DNA of 64,000 bases from Kitasatospora indigofera. Its GTDB lineage: Bacteria > Actinomycetota > Actinomycetes > Streptomycetales > Streptomycetaceae. Below are positions 1 through 9,439 of this stretch, piece after piece. The position numbers and the translations under genes are program-made. The DNA lies in the NCBI RefSeq assembly GCF_014655955.1, contig NZ_BNBO01000006.1, positions 87,460-151,459 of the forward strand, in the 5' to 3' direction. The notes below the pieces were generated by a model. The model did not search any database, had not been told where the DNA came from, and saw nothing but the letters and a program-made list of their open reading frames with translations. Numbering within the stretch: position 1 is the stretch's first letter; each line of letters begins with the position of its first letter.

Positions 1-465
1 TCCTCGGACGACGTCCGTTTCATCGCGATGCCGACCCTCGCCGAACTCGCCGAGCTGGTGGCCGAGACCCTGCGCGAGCAGGCCCCGGGCGCACCGGTCG
101 CAGCCGCACCGCCGGCGCCGGCCGTTCCGTCGCCTGCCGTGCCTGCGGCCGTTGTTCCGTCGGCCGTCGTTCCGGTGGCTGTTGTCCCGGTGGTGGAGGC
201 GGCGCCGGTCGGGGTGGGTGTGGTGTTGGAGGAGTTGCGGGAGTTGTACGCGGTGACGCTGGGGTACCCGGTGGAGGCGATCACGGGTGAGGCGGATCTG
301 GAGGCGGATCTGGGGATCGATTCGTTGAAGCGGGCCGAGATGCTGGGGAAGGTCACCGCGCACTTCGGTCTGCACGGTTCCTCGGACGACGTCCGTTTCA
401 TCGCGATGCCGACCCTCGCCGAACTCGCCGAGCTCGTCGTCGCCACCCTGTCCACCGCTCGCTGA
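1..465 (+). CDS. Iterative type I PKS/PUFA-synthase-like subunit, 3' end with tandem ACPs (partial)
   Basis: The reading frame is open from base 1, so this is the C-terminal end of a larger megasynthase starting upstream. Residues 1-20 are the tail of one acyl carrier protein. An Ala/Pro/Val linker follows, and then a complete second ACP with the phosphopantetheine site motif DLGIDSLKRAEML (Ser near base 324). The tail SSDDVRFIAMPTLAELAELV occurs at both ends of the fragment, showing tandem ACP duplication. Arrays of ACPs with this LGIDSxKR signature are typical of PUFA synthases (PfaA) and related iterative PKSs. Its stop is 24 bp before the next PKS gene, so the two are probably one operon. 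Upstream KS/AT domains cannot be seen here. Confidence 0.85.
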   Translation, partial: SSDDVRFIAMPTLAELAELVAETLREQAPGAPVAAAPPAPAVPSPAVPAAVVPSAVVPVAVVPVVEAAPVGVGVVLEELRELYAVTLGYPVEAITGEADLEADLGIDSLKRAEMLGKVTAHFGLHGSSDDVRFIAMPTLAELAELVVATLSTAR

Positions 466-489
466 ACGACCGACGATCACGGGAGCAGC

Positions 490-3400
490 ATGTCCCCCGA
501 CCTTTCCACCCACGTCATCGTGGTGACCGGCAGCCGGCGGCCCGAGGACGAGGCGGTCGTCCGCCGTCTCACCGCCGCGGGCGCCCTGGTCGTCCACGCC
601 GGCGACGACCAGCCGGTCCGTGAGCTGTTCGCGGGCGTCGTCGAGCGGTACGGCCGCGTCGACGCGCTGGTGAACGTGACGGATGCGCCGTCCCCGGCCG
701 GGCGGACCGAGGCGCTCGGCGCCGCGGCGCTGCCCGCGCTCGCCGCCGCGCCGGGCGGGGTGATCGTCGACGTGGTGGTGCACCGGCCGGGAGCGCACCG
801 ACCCCCGGCCGGGGCCGCCGACGCCGGCGGGACGCCGTGGGCCGGGGCCGCCGCCCTCGGTGTGCCGGTGGTCAGGCTCTCGTCCGACGGCGCCCCCGTG
901 GACGGCGTGGCGGAGCTGGTCGGGCTGCTGGCGGCGGCCGGCCCGCCCGCACTCCACGGCCTGACCCTCGACGTCACCGCCGGGTCCGCCGCGGCGGGCC
1001 CGGCGGTCCCGGTGGCCGCTGTCGCGGCGCCGGCCGGCGGCGACGCGCCGGAGGCCGTCGTCGACGAGGACGCGATCGTGGTGGTCGGGATGGGCCTGGC
1101 CGTGCCCGGCGCCAGCTCCCCGGAGGCGTTCTGGGAGCTGCTGCGCGGCGGCGAGGCGGTGTTCGGCGAGCCCGGGGACCGGCTGGACCTGGACACCGTC
1201 TGGTCCGCCGACCCCGCCGCCGAGGACCGGACGTACGCCCGCGTCTCCGGCTTCATGCACGGCTTCGACCCCCACCCGCGGCTGAAGGCCGAACTCGCGG
1301 CCGGCACCTTCGACGCCGAGGAGTACACCGCGCTGTGGCTGCGGCACTCGCTGCTCCAGGCCACCGACGGCGTCACCGTCCGCCCGGGGGACCGCCGGCT
1401 GTTCGCGGTCGGGCTGACGCCCGACGGCAGCCATCACCTGGAGCAGAGCCTGGTCACGGCCGGGGTCCGGGAGCTGCTCACCCGGGCGGGCGCCCCCGTG
1501 CCCGCCGCGCTGGACGCGCTCTACCCGCTCGGCTCCGCCGCACCGGAGAGCGTGCTGCCGTACCGGATCGCCCGTACGGCCGTGGCCGACCTGCCGGAGT
1601 CCACCGAGATCGTGGTGGTCGACACCGCCTGCTCCTCCTCGCTCTACACCATCGACCTGGGCGTCCGGGCCCTGCGTGCGGGGGAGGCCGATGTCGCCCT
1701 GTGCGGCGGGGCCTTCGCCCTGAGCGCGCAGAACGTGGTGCTCTTCTCGAAGCTGCGCGGACTGTCCCGCTCGGGGCGGGTCCGCGCGCTGGACCAGGCC
1801 GCCGACGGCGTGCTGTTCAGTGACGGCGCGGCCGTCCTCACCCTGAAGACGCACGCCCGGGCGGTCGCCGACGGGGACACCGTGCTCGGCTTCGTGGCCG
1901 GCTTCGGCGCGTCCTCCGACGGGCGCGGCAAGGCGATCTACGCCCCGAACCCGGCCGGCCAGCGGGTCGCCCTCGAACGGGCCTGGTCCTCGGCCGGAGC
2001 CGTACCCGCCGACGTGGACTGGATCGTCGCCCACGCCACCGGCACCCCGACCGGCGACCGGACCGAGATGACCGCGCTGTCCGAGCTGGCGGGCGAGGGC
2101 GGCTCCTGGACGATGACCTCCAACAAGTCCCTGGTGGGACACTCGGGCTGGGCGGCCGGCGCGGTCTCCGCGGTCCACGCCCTGCTCGGGCTGCGGCACC
2201 GGACGATCCCCGCCCAGCAGCAGTTCGACGCGCTGCCGGCCGGGATCGCCGACGCCATCGGGATCCCCGTCGAGGACGTGGCCTGGGAGCCCTCCCCGGA
2301 CCGCCGGCGCCTGGTCGGCGTCTCGGCGATGGGCTTCGGCGGCACCAACGGCCACCTGCTGCTCGCCGACCGGCCCGCCGGTCCGCAGCCGACCGGCCTG
2401 CCGGACCCCGCGGCGCGGCCGTCCGGCCCCGGCCGCCCGGCGGCCTCCGTCCCCGAACCCGACCCCGTCGTCGTGGTGGCCCAGGGCCTGCACCTGCCCG
2501 GCGCACCGGACGAGGAGCAGGTGGCGCGGTGGCTGGCCGGCGGCGAGCCGCAGTGGCCGGCGACCTTCGGCGACGCCTACCCGACGCCCACCCCGGTCGA
2601 GGCCAGGCTGGCGCCCGCCGCCCTCGCGGCCGTCGACCGCAGCCAGCTGATGGCGATGCGCTGCGCCGACCTGCTGGCCGGCGACTGGGCCAAGGACGGC
2701 GAACTCGCCGCCCGCACCGGCGTCCTGGTGGGACACACCGGCCCGACGGGCTCGGCTGTCGGCTACAACCTCCGCTGCTACCTCAACGACCTCACCGAGA
2801 AGCTGACCGGACCGGCCGGGCTCCCGCCGGAGCTGCTGGCCGACCCGATCCGGGCGATGGTCCGACCCACCAACGAGGACTCGTACCCGGGTCTGATGCC
2901 CAACATCATCGCTGCCCGGGTCGCCCAGCGGCTGGACCTGCACGGCCCCAACATGACGCTCGACGCCGGGCGCGACTCGGTCAACTCGGCCCTCGCCACG
3001 GCCGTCCGCTACCTGCGCGACGGCGAGGTCGACCTCGCCCTGGTGATCGGCGTGAACGCCGGCGCGCCCTTCCTGGGCGGCGCCGACGACCGCCCGCCCG
3101 CCGAGGGCGCCGTCGGATTCCTGCTGACCAGGCAGAGCGTCGCGCGGGCGCACGACCTGCCGGTGCTCGGCCGGATCGCCATCGCCGCCGCGGGCACAGC
3201 CGCGAGCACAGTCGCGACCGCAGCCGTGAGCACGGCCGCGACCGCAGCCGTGAGCACGACCGGGACCACCGCCGACGCCACCGGCCCCGCACCGGACACC
3301 CGGGGCTACCGGGGCGCGGACGGCGCGGTCGCCCTGCTGCGCGCCCTGCACTCCGGCGGCGAGCAGGTCCTGCTGCGCCCGGTCGAGGACGGTCACACCC

Positions 3401-6045
3401 CCGCCCTGCTGGTGTTCCCCGGGCGCGGCGCGGGCGCGGCGGCCGGCGAGGCCGGTCCGGCCGGCGTCACGGCCACCTCCGGGGACGGCACCGGACTCGA
3501 ATCCGTCCTCTCCCGGCACGCGCTGACCCTGCGACCGGTCGAAGGTGTTCCGGTCCGGGCCGCCCTCGCCGCGCTGCCCGCCGGAGCCCTGATCCTGACG
3601 GACGACCCGCCGGGCCTGGCGGCGCTGGCCGCGCGGTCGGGGACCGCGATCCCGCCCGACTGCCTGATCGTGGCGCCCGGCAGCGCCCCGCGCGACCCCG
3701 ACGCGCGGATCGCCGTACGGTACCTGGACGACCCGGCCGGCCTGGCCGGCCTGCTGGGCCCGGACGGCCGGCGGTTCGACCAGGTCCGGGTGCTGGTCGG
3801 CAGCCGGCGGGCGGACGGCCCGGGGCAGCTCGTCCCGCAGCCCGTGCTCGACCTGAACGACCTGGCCTTCGTGGCCGCCCAGGCCTGCGCCGAGCGGCTG
3901 GACGCCGGAGGCTGCTACGCCGTCCTGATGCTGGACGCGTACGACGACACCGTCCCGCTGCCCTACGTGGGCGTCTTCGGCGGCCTGCTGCGCAGCCTCG
4001 CCCAGGAACTCACCGGCGGCCAGGTCTACGGCCTCGCGACCGCCTGCACGGACCTGGCGACGGGCCTCGCGGAACTCGCCGAGGAGTCGGCGATGCGCCG
4101 GTTCGTCCCGCTGGTCCACCGCCCGGCCGGTCAGCGCCTGGAGCTGATGCTGCTGCCGGTGCCGGCGGCCCCCGCGGACGCCGGCCCCCGGCTGCCCGAG
4201 GACCCGGTGGTGGTGGCCACCGGCGGGGCCCGGGGCCTGACCGCGCACCTCGTCGGCGAGGTCGTGGCGGGCTGCCGTCCGCGTGCCGTCTGGCTGCTGG
4301 GCACCAGCGCGGCCGGTCAGGACGAGCCGGACGACGTCGCGCCGCTCCCGCGCGCGGAGGCGCTGCGCGTGCTGATGGCCCGGTACCCCGGCGAGAAGCC
4401 GGTGAGCCTGAGCCGCCGCTACGACCGCGCCCTGCAGCGGGCCGAACGGGACGCCACCCTGCGGAGCCTGGAGGAGCAGTGCGGCCCGGGCCGGGTGCAC
4501 TACCGGCAGTGCGACGTGCTGGACGAGGGTGCCGTCCGGAAGGTGATGGACGAGATCCTGGCCGCCGAGGGGCGGGTCGACGTGCTGCTGCACGGGGCCG
4601 GCCTCGCCCGCAGCGCGGTGCTCGCCCGCAAGAAGCTGGCGGACTTCCGTACCGTCCGGGACGTGAAGGTGCGCGGGTACGCCAACCTGCGGGCCGCGCT
4701 CACGGGACACCCCACCGCCCTGTGGTGCAGCGTCAGTTCGGTGTCGGCCTTCACCGGGCTCCGCGGCGAGCACGACTACGGCGCGGGCAACGAGTTCCTG
4801 CTGCTGGCGGCCGCGCACGCCCGTGCCGTCGAGGGCCGGGACGAGGTCGCGCTGGTCTCCGGGCTCTGGGTCGAGTCCGGCATGGCCTCCGCGGACACCC
4901 CGAGCGGGGCGTTCCTGGCGAGCCAGGGCGAGATCGGCCAGCTGACGGACCGGCAGGGCCGCGAGTTCTTCCGCCGCGAACTGGCCGGGCGGGGCAGCCA
5001 CGGACTCGCCACCACCTGGATCGGCGACGCCGACTGGTCCACCCTCCAGCGCCTGGCCCCGGACTTCCGGGCCGCCTGCCTGGAGACCGCCGGGGCCGCC
5101 CCCGAGCCCCTGCTGACCGTGCCGCCGAGGCGCGGCCCGCAGGCCTTCCTCACCGCTCCGCCGGAGCAGCGGGGCGAGGAGAGCGTCTGGCGGATCGAAC
5201 TCGGGCTCGACGAGCACCCCTACCTGCTCGACCACCTGGTGGACGGCAGGCCGACCGTCCCCGGCACCTTCATCCTGGAGATGGCGGCCGAGGCCGCGGC
5301 CGGGCTGGCCCCCGGGCTGCTGCCGGTGCGGATCACCGACGTCGTGCTGTCGCAGTTCATCCGGGCCGCCCGGCACCGCTGGCCCCGGCAGCTGGAGGTC
5401 GCCGCCGTCCGCACCGGCGACCGGGTGCGGGTGCGGATCACCAGCCCCGCCGCCGGCCCGGTGCCCGAGCGGGAGCACACCAGGATGGTGGTGCACCTGG
5501 CGTCCGCCCTGCCACCGGCGCCCCGGTACGCGGTCGGCGCGGCCACCGGCCCCGCCGCACCCGACACCTACCGGCTGCCCGGGACGACCGTCGAACTCGG
5601 CGGTGTGTTCGAGGCGTTGCGCGAGCCGCGGCTGGCGGCCGACGGCGGCTCGGCGCTGCTCCGGCTCGCCGTGCCGGCCGGGGCCGGGCCGTTCGACCGC
5701 TTCGTGCTGCCGAGCGTCGCGCTGGACTGCCTGCTCCGCACCTCGGTGCTGGACGGCCGCCGGGCGCACGAGGTGGACGTGATGGTCCCGACCCGCCTGG
5801 CGTCGGTGGAGTTCTTCACGGCCGCGAACGACATCGAACTCGCGGCCGCCGGGGAGGCGGTCACTCTGCGACACTGGCATGACACATCGTCAGGGGAGGG
5901 GCGGTGCGCGGCGTTGACCCACGACGGCCGCGCACTGATCCGGGTGCGGGGGATCACCGGTGCCACCAAGGGCACGTACGACACCCGCACGGGCGCCTGG
6001 CGCCCCGCCGGGCCCACGCCGGTCCGGACCGGCTCAGGGCACTGA
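490..6045 (+). CDS. Iterative PKS/PUFA-synthase-like protein, KS-CLF-KR-DH
   Basis: 1851 residues, starting at ATG 490 behind GGGAGCAG. Residues 1-170 resemble a degenerate short-chain dehydrogenase/KR half (VVTGS near the N-terminus, later RVDALVNV). Residues 194-625 are a ketosynthase with a full triad: Cys381 in DTACSSS, His515 in HATGT, His551 in LVGHSG, with Lys546 before it. Residues 658-950 are a second KS-like fold lacking the cysteine (Arg828 in LDAGRDS), that is, a chain-length-factor domain. A low-complexity Ala/Thr linker follows. Residues about 1020-1500 form a KR of the PfaA type (structural half, then TGGARGLT at 1244-1251). Residues 1565-1850 are a hot-dog DH with His1582 in an HxxxGxxxxP motif. 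No AT or ACP is present, so it must work with the upstream ACP protein. The family call rests on domain order; the product is unknown. Confidence 0.85.
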   Translation: MSPDLSTHVIVVTGSRRPEDEAVVRRLTAAGALVVHAGDDQPVRELFAGVVERYGRVDALVNVTDAPSPAGRTEALGAAALPALAAAPGGVIVDVVVHRPGAHRPPAGAADAGGTPWAGAAALGVPVVRLSSDGAPVDGVAELVGLLAAAGPPALHGLTLDVTAGSAAAGPAVPVAAVAAPAGGDAPEAVVDEDAIVVVGMGLAVPGASSPEAFWELLRGGEAVFGEPGDRLDLDTVWSADPAAEDRTYARVSGFMHGFDPHPRLKAELAAGTFDAEEYTALWLRHSLLQATDGVTVRPGDRRLFAVGLTPDGSHHLEQSLVTAGVRELLTRAGAPVPAALDALYPLGSAAPESVLPYRIARTAVADLPESTEIVVVDTACSSSLYTIDLGVRALRAGEADVALCGGAFALSAQNVVLFSKLRGLSRSGRVRALDQAADGVLFSDGAAVLTLKTHARAVADGDTVLGFVAGFGASSDGRGKAIYAPNPAGQRVALERAWSSAGAVPADVDWIVAHATGTPTGDRTEMTALSELAGEGGSWTMTSNKSLVGHSGWAAGAVSAVHALLGLRHRTIPAQQQFDALPAGIADAIGIPVEDVAWEPSPDRRRLVGVSAMGFGGTNGHLLLADRPAGPQPTGLPDPAARPSGPGRPAASVPEPDPVVVVAQGLHLPGAPDEEQVARWLAGGEPQWPATFGDAYPTPTPVEARLAPAALAAVDRSQLMAMRCADLLAGDWAKDGELAARTGVLVGHTGPTGSAVGYNLRCYLNDLTEKLTGPAGLPPELLADPIRAMVRPTNEDSYPGLMPNIIAARVAQRLDLHGPNMTLDAGRDSVNSALATAVRYLRDGEVDLALVIGVNAGAPFLGGADDRPPAEGAVGFLLTRQSVARAHDLPVLGRIAIAAAGTAASTVATAAVSTAATAAVSTTGTTADATGPAPDTRGYRGADGAVALLRALHSGGEQVLLRPVEDGHTPALLVFPGRGAGAAAGEAGPAGVTATSGDGTGLESVLSRHALTLRPVEGVPVRAALAALPAGALILTDDPPGLAALAARSGTAIPPDCLIVAPGSAPRDPDARIAVRYLDDPAGLAGLLGPDGRRFDQVRVLVGSRRADGPGQLVPQPVLDLNDLAFVAAQACAERLDAGGCYAVLMLDAYDDTVPLPYVGVFGGLLRSLAQELTGGQVYGLATACTDLATGLAELAEESAMRRFVPLVHRPAGQRLELMLLPVPAAPADAGPRLPEDPVVVATGGARGLTAHLVGEVVAGCRPRAVWLLGTSAAGQDEPDDVAPLPRAEALRVLMARYPGEKPVSLSRRYDRALQRAERDATLRSLEEQCGPGRVHYRQCDVLDEGAVRKVMDEILAAEGRVDVLLHGAGLARSAVLARKKLADFRTVRDVKVRGYANLRAALTGHPTALWCSVSSVSAFTGLRGEHDYGAGNEFLLLAAAHARAVEGRDEVALVSGLWVESGMASADTPSGAFLASQGEIGQLTDRQGREFFRRELAGRGSHGLATTWIGDADWSTLQRLAPDFRAACLETAGAAPEPLLTVPPRRGPQAFLTAPPEQRGEESVWRIELGLDEHPYLLDHLVDGRPTVPGTFILEMAAEAAAGLAPGLLPVRITDVVLSQFIRAARHRWPRQLEVAAVRTGDRVRVRITSPAAGPVPEREHTRMVVHLASALPPAPRYAVGAATGPAAPDTYRLPGTTVELGGVFEALREPRLAADGGSALLRLAVPAGAGPFDRFVLPSVALDCLLRTSVLDGRRAHEVDVMVPTRLASVEFFTAANDIELAAAGEAVTLRHWHDTSSGEGRCAALTHDGRALIRVRGITGATKGTYDTRTGAWRPAGPTPVRTGSGH
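3213..3258 (+). repeat. 24-bp period direct repeat inside the PKS linker
   Basis: Two identical 22-bp copies, 3213-3234 and 3237-3258, in the stretch encoding an Ala/Thr/Val-rich linker between the CLF and KR parts of the PKS. The repeat keeps the frame (period 24), so copy number could change linker length without breaking the protein. Confidence 0.8.
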
Positions 6046-6083
6046 GCGCCGCCGCCCCAGGGCGGCCCAGCATCGTCAACCAC

Positions 6084-6101
6084 ACGGCACCCGGGTGCCG
6101 T
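6084..6101. promoter_or_regulatory. 18-bp perfect palindrome upstream of the exporter gene
   Basis: ACGGCACCCGGGTGCCGT is a perfect palindrome ending 20 bp before the exporter start and 7 bp before its ribosome site (AAGGAG, 6109-6114). It could be a repressor operator for the exporter or a small mRNA hairpin. No adjacent regulator gene is seen in this part of the cluster. Confidence 0.4.
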
Positions 6102-6120
6102 CAGCAGCAAGGAGTACGTG

Positions 6121-7725
6121 ATGTCAGCCGAGTCGGCAGCCGAGGCCCGCGGGCCGCAGGAGACGTCGGGCGGGGGTGCCCAGGGGTGGACCCTGGCGCT
6201 GGTCTGTGCCGCGATGTTCATGCTGATGCTCGACGTGACGGTGGTCAACGTCGCCCTGCAGGACCTGCGCACCTCATTGGGCGCGGACTTCTCCGATCTG
6301 CAGTGGGTCATCGACTCCTACACGCTCACCCTCGCGGCGTTCCTGCTCACCGGGGGGACCCTGGCCGACCGGCTGGGCCGCAAGCGGGTGTTCAACATCG
6401 GCCTGCTGATCTTCACGCTGTCCTCGCTCGCCGCCGGCCTGGCGCAGGACGTCCTGCAGCTGAACCTCGCGCGCGGGGTGCAGGGGGTCGGCGCCGCCGT
6501 GCTGTTCTCGGTGGGCCCGGCGCTGATCGGCAACGAGTTCCGCGGCAAGGACCGGGGCAAGGCCTTCGGCGTGTTCGGCGGCATCGCCGGCCTGGCCCTG
6601 GCCTTCGGCCCCCTGGTCGGCGGGTTCCTCACCAACTCGTTCAGCTGGCGCTGGATCTTCCTGGTGAACGTCCCGATCGGGCTGGCCGCCCTGGTGGTCG
6701 GCGCGCTGCGGCTGCGGGAGTCCCGGGACCCGCGGGCCCACGGCATCGACTGGCCGGGCATGGTGACCTTCGGCGCGGCCCTGGCCCTGCTCGTCCTGGG
6801 CTTCCTGCGCGGCGAGTCGGCCGGTTGGGGCAGTGCGCCGATCATCGGTGCCTTCGCCGGCAGCCTGGTGCTGTTCGTGGTGTTCGTCCTCGTCGAGCGC
6901 GGCCGGGGCGAGGCCGCGATGCTGGACCTCTCGCTCCTGCGGATCCCCACCTTCACCGGCATCTCGCTGGCCACCCTGCTCTCGAACGCGACCAGCCTGG
7001 CCGCGGTCTTCCTGCAGATCTCGTACGTGCAGAACGTCCTCGGCTACTCGCCCTGGGAGACCGGCCTGCGGTTCATGCCGATGATGCTCACGCTGTTCGT
7101 GGTCGCCGCGATCACCGGCGGGATGCTCAACAGCGTGGCCCCCGGGCTCCTGGTGGGCCTGTCCATCGCGTTCATCGCGGCGGGCATGGGCCTGGTCACG
7201 CTGGTGGAGCCGGGCAGTTCCTGGACGGCCCTGCTGCCGAGCATGATCGTCACCGGGATCGGGATGGGCCTGTTCAACCCGCCGCGCGCGGCCGTCACCA
7301 TCGGCGTGGTGGAGCCCGAGAAGGCCGGGATGGCCTCCGGCATGGGCGAGACCTTCCAGCAGGTCGGCGTCGCCGTCGGCATCGCGGCCTTCGGCGCGCT
7401 GTTCCACCACCGGGTGGTGGACTCCTTCGTCGGCTCGCCGACGGGTGCCGAGCTCGGCTCCTCGGCGGCCGAGGTCGGCAGGCTCGCCGCCACCCAGGGC
7501 GATGCCGGGGCCGCCCAGGCGGCTCCCGCCGCCCTGGCGGACCAGGTCTCCGCGGCGGCCGAGGCCGCGTTCGTGCACGGTCTCACCGATGTGATGGTGG
7601 TCTGCGCGGTGGTGGCCGCGGTCGGCGCGGTGATCGCGTTCGTCTTCATCCGCCGCCGCGACCTGCACGAGAGCGCGCTGGGTGATGCCGCCAGTCCCGC
7701 CGAGGAGACGGTCGCCGCGCTGTGA
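6121..7725 (+). CDS. MFS transporter, DHA2 (EmrB/QacA) family, probable exporter
   Basis: About 534 residues, hydrophobic throughout and consistent with 14 membrane spans. The first span carries LDVTVVNVALQDL, the DHA2 motif. Motif A follows as TGGTLADRLGRKRVF after span 2, and RWIFLVNVPIG after span 5 is also typical of this family. ATG 6121 is preferred over GTG 6118 because AAGGAG lies 6 bp upstream of it. It sits between the PKS genes and the tailoring/activating genes, so export of the polyketide product is the likely role. The last codons overlap the next gene (GTGA). Confidence 0.9.
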   Translation: MSAESAAEARGPQETSGGGAQGWTLALVCAAMFMLMLDVTVVNVALQDLRTSLGADFSDLQWVIDSYTLTLAAFLLTGGTLADRLGRKRVFNIGLLIFTLSSLAAGLAQDVLQLNLARGVQGVGAAVLFSVGPALIGNEFRGKDRGKAFGVFGGIAGLALAFGPLVGGFLTNSFSWRWIFLVNVPIGLAALVVGALRLRESRDPRAHGIDWPGMVTFGAALALLVLGFLRGESAGWGSAPIIGAFAGSLVLFVVFVLVERGRGEAAMLDLSLLRIPTFTGISLATLLSNATSLAAVFLQISYVQNVLGYSPWETGLRFMPMMLTLFVVAAITGGMLNSVAPGLLVGLSIAFIAAGMGLVTLVEPGSSWTALLPSMIVTGIGMGLFNPPRAAVTIGVVEPEKAGMASGMGETFQQVGVAVGIAAFGALFHHRVVDSFVGSPTGAELGSSAAEVGRLAATQGDAGAAQAAPAALADQVSAAAEAAFVHGLTDVMVVCAVVAAVGAVIAFVFIRRRDLHESALGDAASPAEETVAAL

Positions 7726-8321
7726 GCGGGCCGCTGAAGGTGGTGGCGGTCGGCGGATCGCCCCGCGCGGGCTCGACGGCCGAACTGGCCCTGCGGGTGA
7801 CCCTGCGCGAGGCCGAGCGGCAGGGCGCCGAGGTCCGGCTGATCGGCGGTGCGGACCTGCTCATCCCGCTCTACGACCCGCGCACCGAGAACCGCTCCCC
7901 GGCGGCGCGGCGGCTGGTGACCGCGCTGGCGGAGGCGGACGGCATCGTGCTCGCCAGCCCCGCCTACCACGGCTCGGTCTCCGGCCTGGTCAAGAACGCC
8001 CTCGACTACGCCGAGGAACTGCGCGACGACACCCGGCCGTACTTCACCGGACGGGCCGTCGGCTGCCTCGCGGTCGCCCAGGGGTGGCACGGCGCCGTCT
8101 CCACCCTCGGGGCGCTGCGCAGCGTGGTGCACGCCCTGCGGGGCTGGCCGACCCCGCTCGGTGTCGCGGTGAACACCGAGACCACCGGGTTCGGACCGGA
8201 CGGCGAGTGCCTCGACCCGCGTGTCCAGGAGCAGTTGCGGACGGTGGGGGAGCAGGTCGTCACGTTCGCCCGGATGTGGCGGGACGCGCCGAGACCGGTC
8301 GGCCTGCCGGTCCATTCCTGA
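7722..8321 (+). CDS. NADPH-dependent FMN reductase family protein
   Basis: 199 residues with a flavodoxin-like fold. The N-terminal phosphate-binding loop is GGSPRAGSTAEL, and the flavin-contacting segment is SPAYHGSVSGLVKNALD. Members reduce FMN, quinones or azo groups with NAD(P)H. The GTG start overlaps the exporter stop (GTGA), so it is translationally coupled. Within a PKS cluster it may supply reduced flavin or act directly on the product; the real substrate is not visible. A second family member lies at 10341. Confidence 0.85.
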   Translation: MSGPLKVVAVGGSPRAGSTAELALRVTLREAERQGAEVRLIGGADLLIPLYDPRTENRSPAARRLVTALAEADGIVLASPAYHGSVSGLVKNALDYAEELRDDTRPYFTGRAVGCLAVAQGWHGAVSTLGALRSVVHALRGWPTPLGVAVNTETTGFGPDGECLDPRVQEQLRTVGEQVVTFARMWRDAPRPVGLPVHS

Positions 8322-8469
8322 CCGGCGCCGGGCCGGACGTCCCCGGACGGCGGGCGGCCGCGCCGGCCCGGCGCCGCCGGCCGGGCCCCCGCCGGAACGA
8401 CCACGCCGGGCGCCCGGTCGGCACGATCCGCCGCCCGGGCGCCCGGCCGACGCAGAGAGAACCGAGTCC

Positions 8470-9393
8470 ATGTCCCAGCTCCGCACCGCCCCCGCCGGCC
8501 GGCGTCCCCTGGTCGCGGGCGCGGTGACCTGCCCCCGACCGGTCCCGGGAGCGACGTTCCGGCTCTTCCTCTTCCACCACGCCGGCGGCTCGCACCTCCT
8601 CTACCGGGGGTGGGAGACCGACTTCCCGGCGGACTGGGAGGTCATGCTGGTCGACGCGCCCGGCCGGGCCCACCTGCTCGGCGAGCGCCCGCTGGACACC
8701 AGCGAGGAACTGGTCGGCTACCTCCGCCGGGACCTGCAGCCCTGGCTGGACCGGCCCTACGCGTTCTTCGGGCACAGCATGGGCGCCCTGGTGGCGTACG
8801 AGCTCACCAGACGCCTGCCCGCCGGGGGCGGCGCACCGGCTCCGTCCTGGCTGGGCCTGTCCGCCTGCGGTCCGGCCGGCAGCAGGGACCTGCCGCGGGA
8901 CCAGCGCCGGCACCTGCTGCCGGACGCCGAACTGCGGGACCGGATAAAGCAGGTGGGGGGAACGCCGCCCAACCTGCTGGAGGACGACGACCTCTGGCGG
9001 CTGTTCGGGCCGATCTTCCGCAGCGACTTCGCGGTGGTCGACACCTGGGAGCCGGTCCCCGGCCGGCCGCCGCTGACCGTGCCGGTGTCGGTCTTCGGGG
9101 GACACCAGGACGACCTGGTCGCCCCGGACCGGCTGGCCCACTGGGCCGACCACGCCCGGTACTACCTGGGACTGCACCTCTACCGGGGGGACCACTTCTA
9201 CCTCAGCGGTCAGCAGCGGTCTGTCACCCGGCAGATCGTCGCCTCGATCCGGCTGGCGCTGCGGATCGGCGGCGCGGTGCGGGCGGCCTCCTCCACGCCG
9301 GCCCCGGCCGCGGGTTCGGCCCCCGGTGCGCCCTCGGCCCCCGGCGTGGCCCCGGCCCCCGGCGTGGTGTCCGTTCCCGGTGCGGGCTCGTGA
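8470..9393 (+). CDS. Type II thioesterase (alpha/beta hydrolase)
   Basis: 307 residues from ATG 8470. The family signature FHHAGGS is near the N-terminus, the nucleophile elbow GHSMG has Ser103, the acid is Asp214 or Asp215 in GGHQDDLV, and the base is His242 in GDHFYL. Type II thioesterases release aberrant acyl groups from carrier proteins and commonly accompany PKS/NRPS genes. The last 40 residues are an Ala/Pro/Gly/Val tail absent from typical members (usually about 250 residues). The 148 bp upstream of the start look non-coding. Confidence 0.9.
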   Translation: MSQLRTAPAGRRPLVAGAVTCPRPVPGATFRLFLFHHAGGSHLLYRGWETDFPADWEVMLVDAPGRAHLLGERPLDTSEELVGYLRRDLQPWLDRPYAFFGHSMGALVAYELTRRLPAGGGAPAPSWLGLSACGPAGSRDLPRDQRRHLLPDAELRDRIKQVGGTPPNLLEDDDLWRLFGPIFRSDFAVVDTWEPVPGRPPLTVPVSVFGGHQDDLVAPDRLAHWADHARYYLGLHLYRGDHFYLSGQQRSVTRQIVASIRLALRIGGAVRAASSTPAPAAGSAPGAPSAPGVAPAPGVVSVPGAGS

Positions 9394-9439
9394 CGGGACG
9401 GCCCGGTGACGCGGGTGGCCCGACGGGTGGTGCCGTCTC

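Noticed and set aside
3213..3258. Direct repeats considered as a CRISPR or mobile element trace
   Set aside because: Only two copies, no spacers, in frame within a protein linker; nowhere in the window is there a repeat-spacer array, transposase or integrase.
2529..5882. An 1117-codon + strand frame inside the PKS gene
   Set aside because: Arg/Pro/Gly-only composition in the +1 shifted frame of a clearly coding PKS; no domain or ribosome site.
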